NCBI RefSeq assembly: GCF_004366375.1
Contig: NZ_SOEF01000030.1
Coordinates: forward strand, 1-33,993
Source: Halanaerobium congolense
GTDB taxonomy: Bacteria > Bacillota > Halanaerobiia > Halanaerobiales > Halanaerobiaceae
Direction of reading: 5' to 3'
DNA length: 33,993 nt
The translations under genes and the position numbers were made by a program. Within the stretch, counting starts at the first letter, position 1, and each line of letters opens with the position of its first letter. Below the pieces are notes generated by a model, which searched no databases, was not told where the DNA came from, and saw nothing but the letters and a program-made list of their open reading frames with translations. Shown piece by piece: positions 9,701 through 18,549 of the stretch.

Positions 9701-10371
9701 AGTATAAAGCTATATATTATCGTCAACACCGGAACAAAGTTGGAGAAAATATTGAATGGTCTAAATTAGAAGAAATAAATAATAAAAAAGAATTAGAACG
9801 CTTAGAAAAGCTTAAAAATATTACTGGTATAAATACTAGAAAGTATAATAACTTAAAGGTGAAAATTAATAACTTAGAAAGAGTTAAGTGTACAAATTTA
9901 AAAGAAGAATATCTAGAAGAAAAAATTAACTGTCCGCATTGTAATTTCCCAGAAAATATAGATAGTAATTTTAATGATTTAAATGACACATTAGACGATT
10001 TATTTAATCAAGTAATAGAGATTGAAGAAGAGTGGGAAGGTCAAATCATTTCTGAAATAAGAAATTATGAGGATAATATTTCTAAACTGACTAGCTCTGA
10101 ACAAAATATTGTTGATGAAATATTAGAAAAGAAAGAATTGCCTCAAACTATAACAAATGAGATAATCACAGTATTAAATACTCTATTTTCAGAATTAAAA
10201 GAAGTAGAGGTAACTCCTAAACAATTAATGGAGATTATATTTAAAGATCAGGGTGTTTTAGATTATGATATGTTTGATAAAAAGTTATCTGAAATTAAAG
10301 CTTGGATTTTAGAACATGGAGATAAAAATAATATTAGAATTAAGTTTAAAGAAATTGATGAGGAGGAATAA
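6715..10371 (+). CDS. brxC: BREX system ATPase BrxC (PglY-like)
   Basis: A 1218-aa P-loop ATPase, the normal size of BrxC, one of the two proteins common to BREX types (with PglZ). Walker A is GNYGSGKSHF at residues 64-73 and Walker B is LVVIIDEISDF at about 172-182. The pattern IGNYGSGKSH close to the N terminus is typical of BrxC/PglY. The long middle region is helical, followed by coiled coil around residues 830-1060. One CxxC (NCPHCN) lies near residue 1070, with an earlier cysteine before it that might complete a zinc site. The ATG follows GAGGTG by 10 nt. The stop is 3 bp before pglXI and overlaps its ribosome-binding site region, so expression is probably coupled. BrxC is thought to form the ATP-dependent core of the BREX complex. 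Confidence 0.93.
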   Translation: MKVKDLLHLEELDKVIDIDTYIETEDKAKDTIEKYVITDDLKGHIQRIAEDLKKPKHKSYQIIGNYGSGKSHFLAILAAVIDNHRLADSLQDEETKEIFKESLDREFAVVHFELQPSQHTLSEFFYDRLTVKLKQNYGIEIPEIDAGDIYDHKEKVKEILDIIKSENPKMGLVVIIDEISDFLKSKPSKEMKFADTQFMRVLAQASNQMDFMFLGSMQENVFESDEFIEEAESIGRTIQRYEIITISKDDIKKVLSQRALKKDISQRDQLKDLLDKYGQQIPQVQNNLNEFVELFPVHPYIIEVFNYLPYFENRGILDFTVKEVKNILDEEFPAFVTFDKIYNKMAKDHNIRQLDEIAPVVNAVETLNSKVDLLRPNHQEDAKKIINALAVLKIYGKTTNNGANPDELANDLMIISDNITNVDRIRMILKKLREVTDGQFINKTKNDYYYLDLDHDIDYDVVIQRKAENLYDGAEDGVLLNILKDNFYLDSDSNHDRVFDDDSYWKEKKSFREGTFIYDDNSVVLEKGDGDFNFVIVSPYQKSATIKSDFDTAILNLEYNEELDNLLSKIAAVNSLKSGSNYPKSIMDKKKRKFLEEAKEKLLKLLLLTNIKNGGDYDSTKKLLAQEPDTLSAYYEAVKPAVFGHVFNDKYPEYPDLINRLSPENIQGEVERTIDSILTGREEISLSNSQNLLSSLNLLDDNNYLDTRNSKYANIILDKLKDNKGKNISINRLVEMLAEPPFGLQKELVYLILFVITYNGEANLKHNNRGSVRTLTASDLKQFFSSGLDKFEEISYVSLETDFPVDAIIDLFKVLDINPGLVRQENKRINALKTFKERIDDIKNEIEEIDKKLNKLKMKPNDFFDINKLIKKREGLKNIPIDLFSKVNTITDFKKISLDKDELKDLEQGLKLLEHLFGYLNDFEEFIYDEYLYMEKALKLIKENASFFEDESIDKLKEIAVACEELLGTNDNDLMLLLEYDQRRLLKGKLNQFKDKYKAIYYRQHRNKVGENIEWSKLEEINNKKELERLEKLKNITGINTRKYNNLKVKINNLERVKCTNLKEEYLEEKINCPHCNFPENIDSNFNDLNDTLDDLFNQVIEIEEEWEGQIISEIRNYEDNISKLTSSEQNIVDEILEKKELPQTITNEIITVLNTLFSELKEVEVTPKQLMEIIFKDQGVLDYDMFDKKLSEIKAWILEHGDKNNIRIKFKEIDEEE

Positions 10372-10374
10372 ATT

Positions 10375-12861
10375 TTGAATAAAGAAGATATTACACCATT
10401 AGAGAAATTATTAGACGGAGCTAGAGATATAGATGGATTCCCAATAGCAGATGATAAAGACATTTTAAAACTATCAGATCCACCTTATTACACAGCTTGT
10501 CCTAATCCATATATCAATGACTTTATTGAAGAATATGGAACAACATATGATCCTGAGAATGATGATTATGAGAGAAAGCCCTTTGTTGGTGATGTTAGTG
10601 AGGGGAAAAATGATTCAATTTATAGAGCATATAGTTATCATACTCAAGTACCTCATAAAGCAATTCAAAAATATATTAAACATTATACAAAAGAAAATGA
10701 CATTGTTTTTGATGGCTTTGCAGGTACTGGTATGACAGGAGTAGCTGCCCAAAAAACACAACGTAATGCTTTATTAGTAGAATTATCTCCGTATGCTAAT
10801 TTAATATCAAGCAGTTGTAATAATAAAAAATTAAACAAAGCGGAATTAAAAACAATTACAAAAAAAATAATAGATGAGCTTAAAAATGAATGTACAGAAT
10901 TATATTATACCGAGCATAAAGAAAATAATGAGTTAGGTGTTATAGACTATGTAGTTTGGAGCGATGTCTATGAATGTCCTTATTGTAATACTGAATATAT
11001 TTTATGGGATGAATCTGTTAAAAACAATGGTGAGAAAAGAGAAAATCAAAAAAAATATAAATGTTCTAGTTGTGGAGCGGAAATCTCTAAAAAAGAATCA
11101 AAAAGAATCTTTCATGAATTATATGATACTGCTCTTGGTAAGAATGTTTCCATAGCAAGACAGGAACCTGTTTTAATTTTTTATTCATATAAAAATACCA
11201 GATATGAAAAAATTCCAGATGAAAAAGATATTAATAAACTTAAAAAAATAAGAAGTAAAGAAATACCATATTGGTATCCAAATAACAAGTTACCAGATGG
11301 TTATAACACTTCTCAACCGATAAAATCTCATGGTTTTACTCATGTACATCATTTTTTTACCAAACGAAATATATGGGTTTTAAGTAAATTTCTTTCTTTA
11401 ACAGATAAATATTCTAAGAGAAAATCTATCCGAAATTTTTTATTAAATGCATTATTAGCATCACTACCTAGAGCTTCAAAGAGAAACAGATACATACCAA
11501 AGTATGGAAATCGTCATGTAGGAACTTTATCAGGTACTCTATACTGTCCTTATTTCTTTGAAGAAAATAACCTAATTGATGCCTTAGAAAGAAGAATAAA
11601 CAAAATGATTAAGGGAACTTTAAAAGAAAACAATAAAAATGTATTTATATCAAACCAGTCAATTACAAATTTAAATTTAGAAGAAGACTCAATTGATTAT
11701 ATTTTTACAGACCCTCCTTTTGGTGCGAATATAATGTATTCAGAACTTAATTTTTTAATGGAATCTTGGATGAAAGTTTTTACTAATAAAACAGATGAGG
11801 CAATAATAAATAATAAGCAAAAGAAAGATCTTAATGATTATACATCATTAATGACTAAATCCTTTCAAGAGATGTATCGAATTTTAAAACCTAATAGATG
11901 GATAACTATTGAATTTCATAATTCTAAAGCTTCCATTTGGAATGGTATACAAGAGTCTTTAAATAGAGCTGGTTTCATAATAGCTCAAGTAGCAACTCTA
12001 GATAAAAAGAAAGGAACAATCAAACAATTAAGTAGTCCAGGAGCAGTTAAAAATGATCTTGTAATTAATGCATACAAGCCAAAAAAAGAATTTGAAGATA
12101 AATTCTTAAAAAATGCTGGTGAAGGATTAGAAGCAGATTTTGTAAAAGAACAGCTAAAACATTTGCCAGTTGAAGCTAATATAGAAAGAACAGAACAGAT
12201 GCTTTATTCTAAAATGTTAGCCCATTATGTTGAGAATGGATTTAAGATAAAATATGATGCTAATAATTTCTATAAGTTATTACATGATAACTTTGTAGAA
12301 TTAGATGGTTACTGGTTCTTAGAAGATCAGGCTGATGAATATAGTGAGTGGAAAAGTTCGCTTAAACTCGATGAAATAGAAGACATTAAAAAAGGTAATC
12401 AGGTATTATTTGTTGTTGATGAGAAAAGTGCTTTAACCTGGATCAATAACTTTTTAGATGAACCAAAAGAATATGGAGAAATTTATACTAGTTATGAGCA
12501 AATAGCAACACAAACTGATGATAAGATACCTGAATTAAGAGAATTACTAGATCAAAACTTTATTTTAGAAGACGGAAAATATAGAAGACCAAAAACTAGA
12601 AAAGAAAGAGAAAGTATAGAAAAAAGTAGAACTAAGAATTTAGAAAGGGCCTGGAAAAAATTATTGGACCGTGCTAAAAACGGTAGTAGAAAGATCAAAA
12701 ATATAAGAAAAGAAGCATTAATCCATGGCTTTACTAAATGTTATCAACAGGAAAACTATGAGGATATAGTAACTGTAGCAGATAGATTATATAAATCTAC
12801 TCTAGAATCCAGTGGGGATATACTTGACTTTGTAGATATTGCTCGGATGAAAACAGAGTAA
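10375..12861 (+). CDS. pglXI: BREX-3 adenine-type DNA methyltransferase PglXI
   Basis: The modification subunit of BREX type 3, expected to methylate a non-palindromic host site so that self DNA is spared. The SAM-binding motif I is VFDGFAGTGMTG at residues 111-122. The catalytic motif IV is TDPPFG at 445-450, where most relatives have DPPY. A four-cysteine zinc ribbon is inserted between them (C201, C204, C230, C233). An earlier SDPPYYTACPN at about 34-44 is a DUF1156-like N-terminal signature. The C-terminal 250 aa are probably target recognition and complex contacts. The start is TTG 10375 with GAGGAGG 8 nt upstream; no ATG fits the ribosome-binding site. A 14-bp gap leads to brxHII. All catalytic residues I can check are present, so the enzyme looks active. 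Confidence 0.92.
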   Translation: MNKEDITPLEKLLDGARDIDGFPIADDKDILKLSDPPYYTACPNPYINDFIEEYGTTYDPENDDYERKPFVGDVSEGKNDSIYRAYSYHTQVPHKAIQKYIKHYTKENDIVFDGFAGTGMTGVAAQKTQRNALLVELSPYANLISSSCNNKKLNKAELKTITKKIIDELKNECTELYYTEHKENNELGVIDYVVWSDVYECPYCNTEYILWDESVKNNGEKRENQKKYKCSSCGAEISKKESKRIFHELYDTALGKNVSIARQEPVLIFYSYKNTRYEKIPDEKDINKLKKIRSKEIPYWYPNNKLPDGYNTSQPIKSHGFTHVHHFFTKRNIWVLSKFLSLTDKYSKRKSIRNFLLNALLASLPRASKRNRYIPKYGNRHVGTLSGTLYCPYFFEENNLIDALERRINKMIKGTLKENNKNVFISNQSITNLNLEEDSIDYIFTDPPFGANIMYSELNFLMESWMKVFTNKTDEAIINNKQKKDLNDYTSLMTKSFQEMYRILKPNRWITIEFHNSKASIWNGIQESLNRAGFIIAQVATLDKKKGTIKQLSSPGAVKNDLVINAYKPKKEFEDKFLKNAGEGLEADFVKEQLKHLPVEANIERTEQMLYSKMLAHYVENGFKIKYDANNFYKLLHDNFVELDGYWFLEDQADEYSEWKSSLKLDEIEDIKKGNQVLFVVDEKSALTWINNFLDEPKEYGEIYTSYEQIATQTDDKIPELRELLDQNFILEDGKYRRPKTRKERESIEKSRTKNLERAWKKLLDRAKNGSRKIKNIRKEALIHGFTKCYQQENYEDIVTVADRLYKSTLESSGDILDFVDIARMKTE

Positions 12862-12875
12862 ATTGAGGTGGAATT

Positions 12876-15740
12876 ATGAAGCTAGGAAGTAAAGTAAAAT
12901 ATAAAGATAAATATGGTATTGGACAAATAATTTCTAAAGCTGAAATTTTCAATAATATTTATTTTGAAGTTTTCTTTAAAAAAGTTACTAAAACAATACA
13001 AGTAAAAAAAGAGGATCTGGAACTTTTGCCAGATCCTTCTTCCCTATTAGCTGCAGGCTATAGTTCAGATCCAAATACTTTTTTTCTTAAAAATATGGCC
13101 CATAACTTAGAACAGTTTTATAATAACCAAGATGTAATATCTTCTGTAAATTTTAAGATTCAGCCCTTACCACATCAAATTTTAGCTTTGAATTTTGTGC
13201 TTAATAAATTCAAAACTAGATGTTTATTAGCAGATGAAGTCGGATTAGGTAAAACTATAGAGGCAGCTTTAATCTTTGAAGAACTAAAGTTAAGAGGAAC
13301 AGCTAAAAGAGTATTAATCATTACACCTGCTGGATTAACTAATCAATGGCAGGAGGAAATGAAATTAAAATTTGATGAAGACTTTTATATTTTAAACAAA
13401 GATAAAGCTAATGCTTTGGAAGATCTTCATGGTGAAGAAGGTAATATATGGTTTGAATTTGATCAGGTTATAACTTCAATTGACTTTTTAAAATCGAATA
13501 AATTATCTGATGAAATTAGTGAAGCTGAGTATAAGAGAAGAAAAGAACATAATGAGAAAATATACAATAGTTGTATTGATGGAGATTGGGATATAGTTAT
13601 CTTTGATGAAGCTCATAAATTAACAAAATATAAATCTGGCCGTGAAACCGCCCGTTATAAATTAGGAAAAGAACTTGCAGAAGTTACTCCAACACTTTTG
13701 CTATTAACTGCAACACCGCATAATGGTAAACCAGCAGTTTTTCAAAATATGTTAAAATTAATTGATCCCCATTTATTTTATAATAGAGATAATCTTGTTC
13801 CTGAAAAGGTCAAACAAGTAACTGTTAGAAATAAAAAAAGAGCAGTTGTAGATATGGAAGGTAAACGCATCTTTAAAAATAGACTTACCAATGAGGTTAG
13901 AATTTCTAGAAACAACAGCAGTGATGAAGCTGAAAAAGAATTGTATGATAATATTGTAGATTATGTTTCGGAATATTATGATTTAGCTAAATTTGAGAAA
14001 AATTATCCAATGATTTTTCTGTTAATGCTTTATCAAAGAATTGTTTCCAGTAGTAGTAGAGCAATTAAAAAGACTTTAGAAAAAAGATATAAAAAATTAA
14101 AAAAAGTAAAAGATATTTCTCGCAGATTAAATAGTCTTGATTTAGAGGATTTAGATGAGCTTAGTGGTGAAGAACAGCTTGAATTTATTGAAAGTAATAT
14201 GGCTTTTTTAAAAAATGATAAATATCTAAATAAAGAAATTAATATAATCGAAAATTGTATTAAAAGTGCTGAAAAATCTTTAAATGGTAATGATGATGCT
14301 AAATTAAAGAAATTGCTTGAAATTATTGATTTTGCTAAGCAAAAAGAAAAAGATCCGGACTTGAAAATAATTGTTTTTACAGAGTTTATAGAAACACAGA
14401 ATTATATTTTAGAATCTCTCGAAAAATTAGGTTATAAAACAGCACATATTAATGGCAAATTATCATTAGAGGAAAAAATATTGCAGAAAAATAAGTTTAA
14501 AGAAGAATCTCAAATATTAGTATCCACTGATGCTGGTGGAGAAGGTATTAATTTACAGTTCTGCTCTTATATGATTAATTATGATTTACCCTGGAATCCT
14601 ATGAAATTGGAACAAAGAATAGGAAGAATAGATAGAATTGGCCAAAAAGAAGATGTTAAAATCTTTAACTTTATTTTAAAAGATACAGTGGAAGAACATG
14701 TTAGAGAAATTTTAGAAAATAAGCTTAGAATTATAAAAGACCAGTTTGGAGAAGATAAGTTTGGAGATGTTCTTTCAACTTTACAGGAGGATTTTAATTT
14801 TAATCAATTATATTTTGATGCTGTGATCAATGATGAGCTGGAAGAAGAAAAATTAGATCAAATTGGTGAAGAAATGTATAATAAAGCTAAAAATATAATT
14901 GAAGACGAAGATTATTTAATTCCTTTTAATGAAAAGAATGAATTAAAAAAAGCTGATAAAAAAGTAATTGAAGAAGTGCCTAAAAAAGTTAAATCTTTTA
15001 TAAAATTATTTTTCAAGTCAAATAATATGGAGTTAAATGAATACAGTAGGGATGAAAATATTTATTATTTTCAAAATAATTTTGCGAACGAAAAATTCAA
15101 AAATCATTTTTCTAAGGTAATCTTTAAACCCAGCAAAGGTTTAAATACTGAAGAGGCAGATTTATTTAGTTTAAACCATGATTATGTTAAAGAAGTTATT
15201 AAAAAATCAAAAAAAGAAGGCTATGTCTCTGCATTTGAAATAAATGATAATAGATTTGCAGGTAAAAGCGGATTATTAAGTTATTGGAAGCTAAATATCA
15301 CGAATAATTTCAACTATAATTATACTGAATTAATTTCAATCTTTATAGAAGATACTGAAAGATTCAACCGGCGAATTTCTAAAGCATTTGCTGATATAAG
15401 TGATTTTAATAATTTTAATCTAGGTGTCTTACCAGATTATAGTCAAATAAAATGCTTAGAAGAATCGGCAAAAAAAGAAGCTGAAAAAGAGGCTGAAGAT
15501 ATATTTTTATCAGAGAAGTTAGATTGGACTGACAAATTAAAACAACAGAAATCACAACTTGAAGAATATTTCAAACAGAAAAGGGAAGCAGTTGAAAATA
15601 TAAAAGTTGAAAATATAAAAAAAGGAAAACTTTCAAATTTAGCTTCTGATTATGATTTAGAATTAGAACAATTAAAGGAGAAAGAAGAGTTATTTCCTAA
15701 GTTAGATTGTGTCCAGTTAGCTTATGTAGAATTTAAATAA
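12876..15740 (+). CDS. brxHII: BREX-3 SNF2-type helicase BrxHII
   Basis: A 954-aa superfamily 2 SNF2/RapA-like translocase, the helicase that marks BREX type 3. Residues 1-50 form a small SH3-like domain (KLGSKVKYKDKYGIGQIISK). The motor follows: Walker A ADEVGLGKTIEA (119-130), DEAH 244-247 and motif III LTATPHNGK near residue 280. In the second RecA domain are FTEFIETQ, STDAGGEGINLQF (about 550-562) and motif VI QRIGRIDRIGQ (about 580-590). The last 300 aa are a family-specific region ending in coiled coil. The ATG follows GAGGTGG with 5-nt spacing, 14 bp after pglXI. The motor motifs are complete, so activity is expected. Confidence 0.92.
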   Translation: MKLGSKVKYKDKYGIGQIISKAEIFNNIYFEVFFKKVTKTIQVKKEDLELLPDPSSLLAAGYSSDPNTFFLKNMAHNLEQFYNNQDVISSVNFKIQPLPHQILALNFVLNKFKTRCLLADEVGLGKTIEAALIFEELKLRGTAKRVLIITPAGLTNQWQEEMKLKFDEDFYILNKDKANALEDLHGEEGNIWFEFDQVITSIDFLKSNKLSDEISEAEYKRRKEHNEKIYNSCIDGDWDIVIFDEAHKLTKYKSGRETARYKLGKELAEVTPTLLLLTATPHNGKPAVFQNMLKLIDPHLFYNRDNLVPEKVKQVTVRNKKRAVVDMEGKRIFKNRLTNEVRISRNNSSDEAEKELYDNIVDYVSEYYDLAKFEKNYPMIFLLMLYQRIVSSSSRAIKKTLEKRYKKLKKVKDISRRLNSLDLEDLDELSGEEQLEFIESNMAFLKNDKYLNKEINIIENCIKSAEKSLNGNDDAKLKKLLEIIDFAKQKEKDPDLKIIVFTEFIETQNYILESLEKLGYKTAHINGKLSLEEKILQKNKFKEESQILVSTDAGGEGINLQFCSYMINYDLPWNPMKLEQRIGRIDRIGQKEDVKIFNFILKDTVEEHVREILENKLRIIKDQFGEDKFGDVLSTLQEDFNFNQLYFDAVINDELEEEKLDQIGEEMYNKAKNIIEDEDYLIPFNEKNELKKADKKVIEEVPKKVKSFIKLFFKSNNMELNEYSRDENIYYFQNNFANEKFKNHFSKVIFKPSKGLNTEEADLFSLNHDYVKEVIKKSKKEGYVSAFEINDNRFAGKSGLLSYWKLNITNNFNYNYTELISIFIEDTERFNRRISKAFADISDFNNFNLGVLPDYSQIKCLEESAKKEAEKEAEDIFLSEKLDWTDKLKQQKSQLEEYFKQKREAVENIKVENIKKGKLSNLASDYDLELEQLKEKEELFPKLDCVQLAYVEFK

Positions 15741-15755
15741 GATATAGGTGATATT

Positions 15756-17588
15756 ATGGAGAAATGGTATAATAAGATAATTGAAAAATTAAATGAATAT
15801 CAACATGAAATAATATTTGTTATAGATGATGACGATTTACTAGCTAATGATTTTTTAGCTGATCAGCTATCAGAAAGTTTTAATGAACTTTATTATTATA
15901 CAATGGAGTTAAAACTGAGAAAAAAGATCAAAAATATTAATTCTTCATTACTAGTGATAGTAGAATCAGATAAGAATTTATCAAGTTATTTTTTGGATCA
16001 TTTTAGAATAGTCAAAATTTCTTTAGAAGATGTTTTCCCTTTATTAAATAAAAGAGCAATTGATTGGATTTCTGATTCAGAAATAAGAGATCTTTATAAT
16101 CATTATCAGCATAACTTCAAAAGATATGAAAAATTAAATTATAATAAAACCTTAAAATATGCTTTAAAAAATTTATATAGTTTTTCTTTCCCAATTGATA
16201 GTTTAGAATCATTAATTTCATTATTAATGAAATTTTATTTTAATCATAAAAAACTTAAGGGTGCAATAAAAAAAATAGTTGCAGAAGATGGTAAAAAATT
16301 AGATGTAAATATTAATAAACTAACAAATCAAAAATCTTTTTTCAATTGGTTGGAAGAACAATGGTATCAGTATATCATTAATCAGAATTCTAAGTTAAAT
16401 TTTGATGATAAAAAAATTCAATATATTTTAGATAATTGTTTTGAACAGGGCTATATGAAAAAGTTAGATTTGATGGGAGAAAATATTGATATCAATTATG
16501 TTAAAAGTAAAATAACCAATAATTTCAGTTTTAATAGTGGTATTATAAATTTTGATAAATTATCTGTTAAAGAATTTTTTGAGAAAGAATATGATTTATT
16601 AAGTAGTTTATTAGATAAAGAAATTAAGAGTGTTGCTTGGGGAAATATTGCAAAAAAATGGTCACATTTAGTTTACTTAAATGAAAATAATAAGTTAGAT
16701 AATGATTTAAACAAGCTTGCAAAACGAGTTGATAATAAGTTTTTGGAATTTATAGCTAATAAGTATAATGACTTAGTTTATGATCAAAGATTTCAACATG
16801 CTCCATTGAATAATAAAATTTTATCTTATTTATTAAACGAAGATCAAAAAACAGCTTTAATTTGTTTGGATGGAATGAGTTATAAGGATTGGTTTGTAGT
16901 TAAAAACTATTTGGATAAAAATTTGAATCTTAAATATCATGAACATTTTTCTTATGCTATAATACCGACTATAACTTCTTATTCACGTAGGGCGATCTTT
17001 TCAACTGAAACTCCATTAGAAGATGAGGGTAGATATGATGAGGAGAAGCTATTTAGAGAAAATGTATTAGAAAATAAAAAGACAAAAAATCAAAATATAT
17101 TCTTTGATAGAACTAATGAACCGAAAATTTTTGAGTTATTAGGTTATGAGTATATTGGATTGATTTATAATTTTGTTGATGAAATTGCTCATCAAGCTAC
17201 AAGTGAAAGTCTAAAATTTAATAATTTGAAAAACTTTCTTGATGAAAGTGAATTTTCAGCTGTTATTAATAATTTAATTGAAAATAAATTTAGAGTATAT
17301 TTATGTTCAGATCATGGGAATTTATATTGTGAAGGAAATGGGTTTAATCCCAGTAGAGATTTAATAGAGAAAAGAGCATCTCGCTCAGTATTATATAGAA
17401 GTCGAAAATTAGCAGAAAATGAAGAATTTGAAAATAGACTGATTTTAAATTTTCCTAATATTATTGGTGAAGAATACATATTAACTATGAAAAACCGAAG
17501 AAAATTCGGCAACAGTGAAGCAGGTTTTACTCATGGAGGAGTAAATATTGAAGAAGTAATAATACCATTTATAGAGGTGATTGGATGA
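15756..17588 (+). CDS. pglZ: BREX protein PglZ, alkaline phosphatase-like
   Basis: PglZ is the second protein shared by BREX types. The PglZ domain occupies roughly residues 360-600 and carries the metal-binding framework of the alkaline phosphatase superfamily. These are LICLDGMS with D372, the TITSYSRRAIFS segment that supplies the Thr/Ser nucleophile region, CSDHGN with D519 and H520, and GFTHGG with H593. The N-terminal half is helical with no recognisable catalytic motif. At 610 aa it is shorter than the 800+ aa PglZ of BREX type 1, as expected for type 3. The start lies 15 bp after brxHII with TAGGTG upstream. Its TGA overlaps the ATG of brxA (ATGA), which indicates translational coupling. 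The exact biochemical role is not settled for the family. Confidence 0.93.
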   Translation: MEKWYNKIIEKLNEYQHEIIFVIDDDDLLANDFLADQLSESFNELYYYTMELKLRKKIKNINSSLLVIVESDKNLSSYFLDHFRIVKISLEDVFPLLNKRAIDWISDSEIRDLYNHYQHNFKRYEKLNYNKTLKYALKNLYSFSFPIDSLESLISLLMKFYFNHKKLKGAIKKIVAEDGKKLDVNINKLTNQKSFFNWLEEQWYQYIINQNSKLNFDDKKIQYILDNCFEQGYMKKLDLMGENIDINYVKSKITNNFSFNSGIINFDKLSVKEFFEKEYDLLSSLLDKEIKSVAWGNIAKKWSHLVYLNENNKLDNDLNKLAKRVDNKFLEFIANKYNDLVYDQRFQHAPLNNKILSYLLNEDQKTALICLDGMSYKDWFVVKNYLDKNLNLKYHEHFSYAIIPTITSYSRRAIFSTETPLEDEGRYDEEKLFRENVLENKKTKNQNIFFDRTNEPKIFELLGYEYIGLIYNFVDEIAHQATSESLKFNNLKNFLDESEFSAVINNLIENKFRVYLCSDHGNLYCEGNGFNPSRDLIEKRASRSVLYRSRKLAENEEFENRLILNFPNIIGEEYILTMKNRRKFGNSEAGFTHGGVNIEEVIIPFIEVIG

Positions 17589-18292
17589 AAGGCTTTGATA
17601 GACCGTTAAAACCAGAATGGATTTATAAGACTATTGATATTTTAGAAGTTGGAGATACAATTTATAAAAAGAGAGATAAAATTGATAATATTTTAGTTGA
17701 ATTAGATGGTAAAACTGGTAAAAGAAAAGTTATTACAGTTATGGGAAGATATTTCTTGAAAGATATTGATAATTCAAGGGGGAGGAAAGTTACAGATAAT
17801 TTGATATTCAATATGGTTAAAGAAGAATCATTTGAAAGAGCTAAACCATTAATGCTTTTTAATTTATTAGTGAAAGCTCCAATATTACAAAAATTTTCAA
17901 AAGAAATTTATAGAAATTATAGCAGCAAAGAAACCATTGATGCTAATTATTTAAGAGAAAAGGCATATCAAAATATTGGGGAAAGAGATATTGCTCGCCG
18001 TTCTTTAAGAAATTTTTTAAATACATTAGTTGACTTTTCTCTAATAGAAGTAGAAGGTAATAATTATACTTGGAAAGAAAAATTTCAAGTTGATGAGGAA
18101 TTGATGGTAGATTTTTTGAAATTATATGGAAAACACTATGTTGATTCTCCACAAATATCATTGCTAGATTTACCTAAACATATCTTTTTCTATTTTGAAA
18201 CACCTGATTTGTTGAAACTAGCTCAAAAATACAATAATGTACATTGGCAGTATGTGCGAAGGATTAATGCTGCTTTAATAACAATGAAATAA
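17585..18292 (+). CDS. brxA: BREX protein BrxA (DUF1819 family)
   Basis: A 235-aa protein that closes the operon, matching brxA at the end of BREX type 3 loci. BrxA of type 1 is a helical DNA-binding protein. Here the chain is rich in predicted helices, with DIARRSLRNFLNTLVDFSLI (about 138-157) resembling a winged-helix segment and a conserved-looking PLMLFNLLVKAPIL near residue 100. There are no catalytic motifs. It shares four bases with the pglZ stop. The ribosome-binding site GAGGTG lies inside the pglZ coding region. Identification is by combined size, position and DUF1819-like character. Confidence 0.83.
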   Translation: MKGFDRPLKPEWIYKTIDILEVGDTIYKKRDKIDNILVELDGKTGKRKVITVMGRYFLKDIDNSRGRKVTDNLIFNMVKEESFERAKPLMLFNLLVKAPILQKFSKEIYRNYSSKETIDANYLREKAYQNIGERDIARRSLRNFLNTLVDFSLIEVEGNNYTWKEKFQVDEELMVDFLKLYGKHYVDSPQISLLDLPKHIFFYFETPDLLKLAQKYNNVHWQYVRRINAALITMK

Positions 18293-18314
18293 ATTTTAGA
18301 TTGGAGTTAAGATT

Positions 18315-18475
18315 ATGGATAAAAAATTAATAAAAAAAATTATAAAATTCAGAGATGATAGAAATTGGTCTCAATTTCATAATCCTAAAGATCTAGCTAT
18401 TTCTATTTCTCTTGAAGCTAATGAATTATTAGAGTTATTTCAATGGAATAGCAGTGAAGAGACAGTAAATAAAAA
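18315..18475 (+). pseudogene. MazG-like nucleotide pyrophosphohydrolase, 5' half only, cut by IS3-type element
   Basis: The first 54 residues match the start of MazG-like/dCTP pyrophosphatase proteins. They include the RDDRNWSQFHNPKDLAISIS helix, the metal-binding-type ELLELFQW and SSEETVNKN. The remaining helices, with the second E-x-x-D pair, are missing. The frame then runs into the IS end and stops at 18509. The ATG follows GGAG and lies 22 bp after brxA, so the gene was the last in the BREX transcript. Enzymes of this family hydrolyse (d)NTPs and recur in defence islands. The product is not expected to be active. Confidence 0.75.
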
Positions 18476-18501
18476 TGAGCTAGCCCCTCTAATCTTGGAC
18501 A
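18476..18501. repeat. Left terminal inverted repeat of the IS3-type element
   Basis: This pairs imperfectly with the complement of 19489-19515, sharing the CCCC block and the terminal TTGGACA. The left copy is the more diverged from the TGTAACGCCCCCT form I expect for this IS group. Confidence 0.5.
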
Positions 18502-18549
18502 AGCTTTAATATGATTTGTTAAACACAAATTCTCAGTAAATTTAATTAC

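Noticed and set aside
10517-11155. Short plus-strand frames overlapping pglXI (10517-10735 and 10964-11155)
   Set aside because: Both are out of frame within a gene with clear methyltransferase motifs, and their Ile/Leu/Lys-rich composition is that of a shifted reading.
6244-18292. BREX type 1, DISARM or Dnd/Pgl classification of the central operon
   Set aside because: No BrxL Lon-like protease, no DUF1788 BrxB and no PLD or DUF1998 component; BrxF and the SNF2 helicase order fits type 3.
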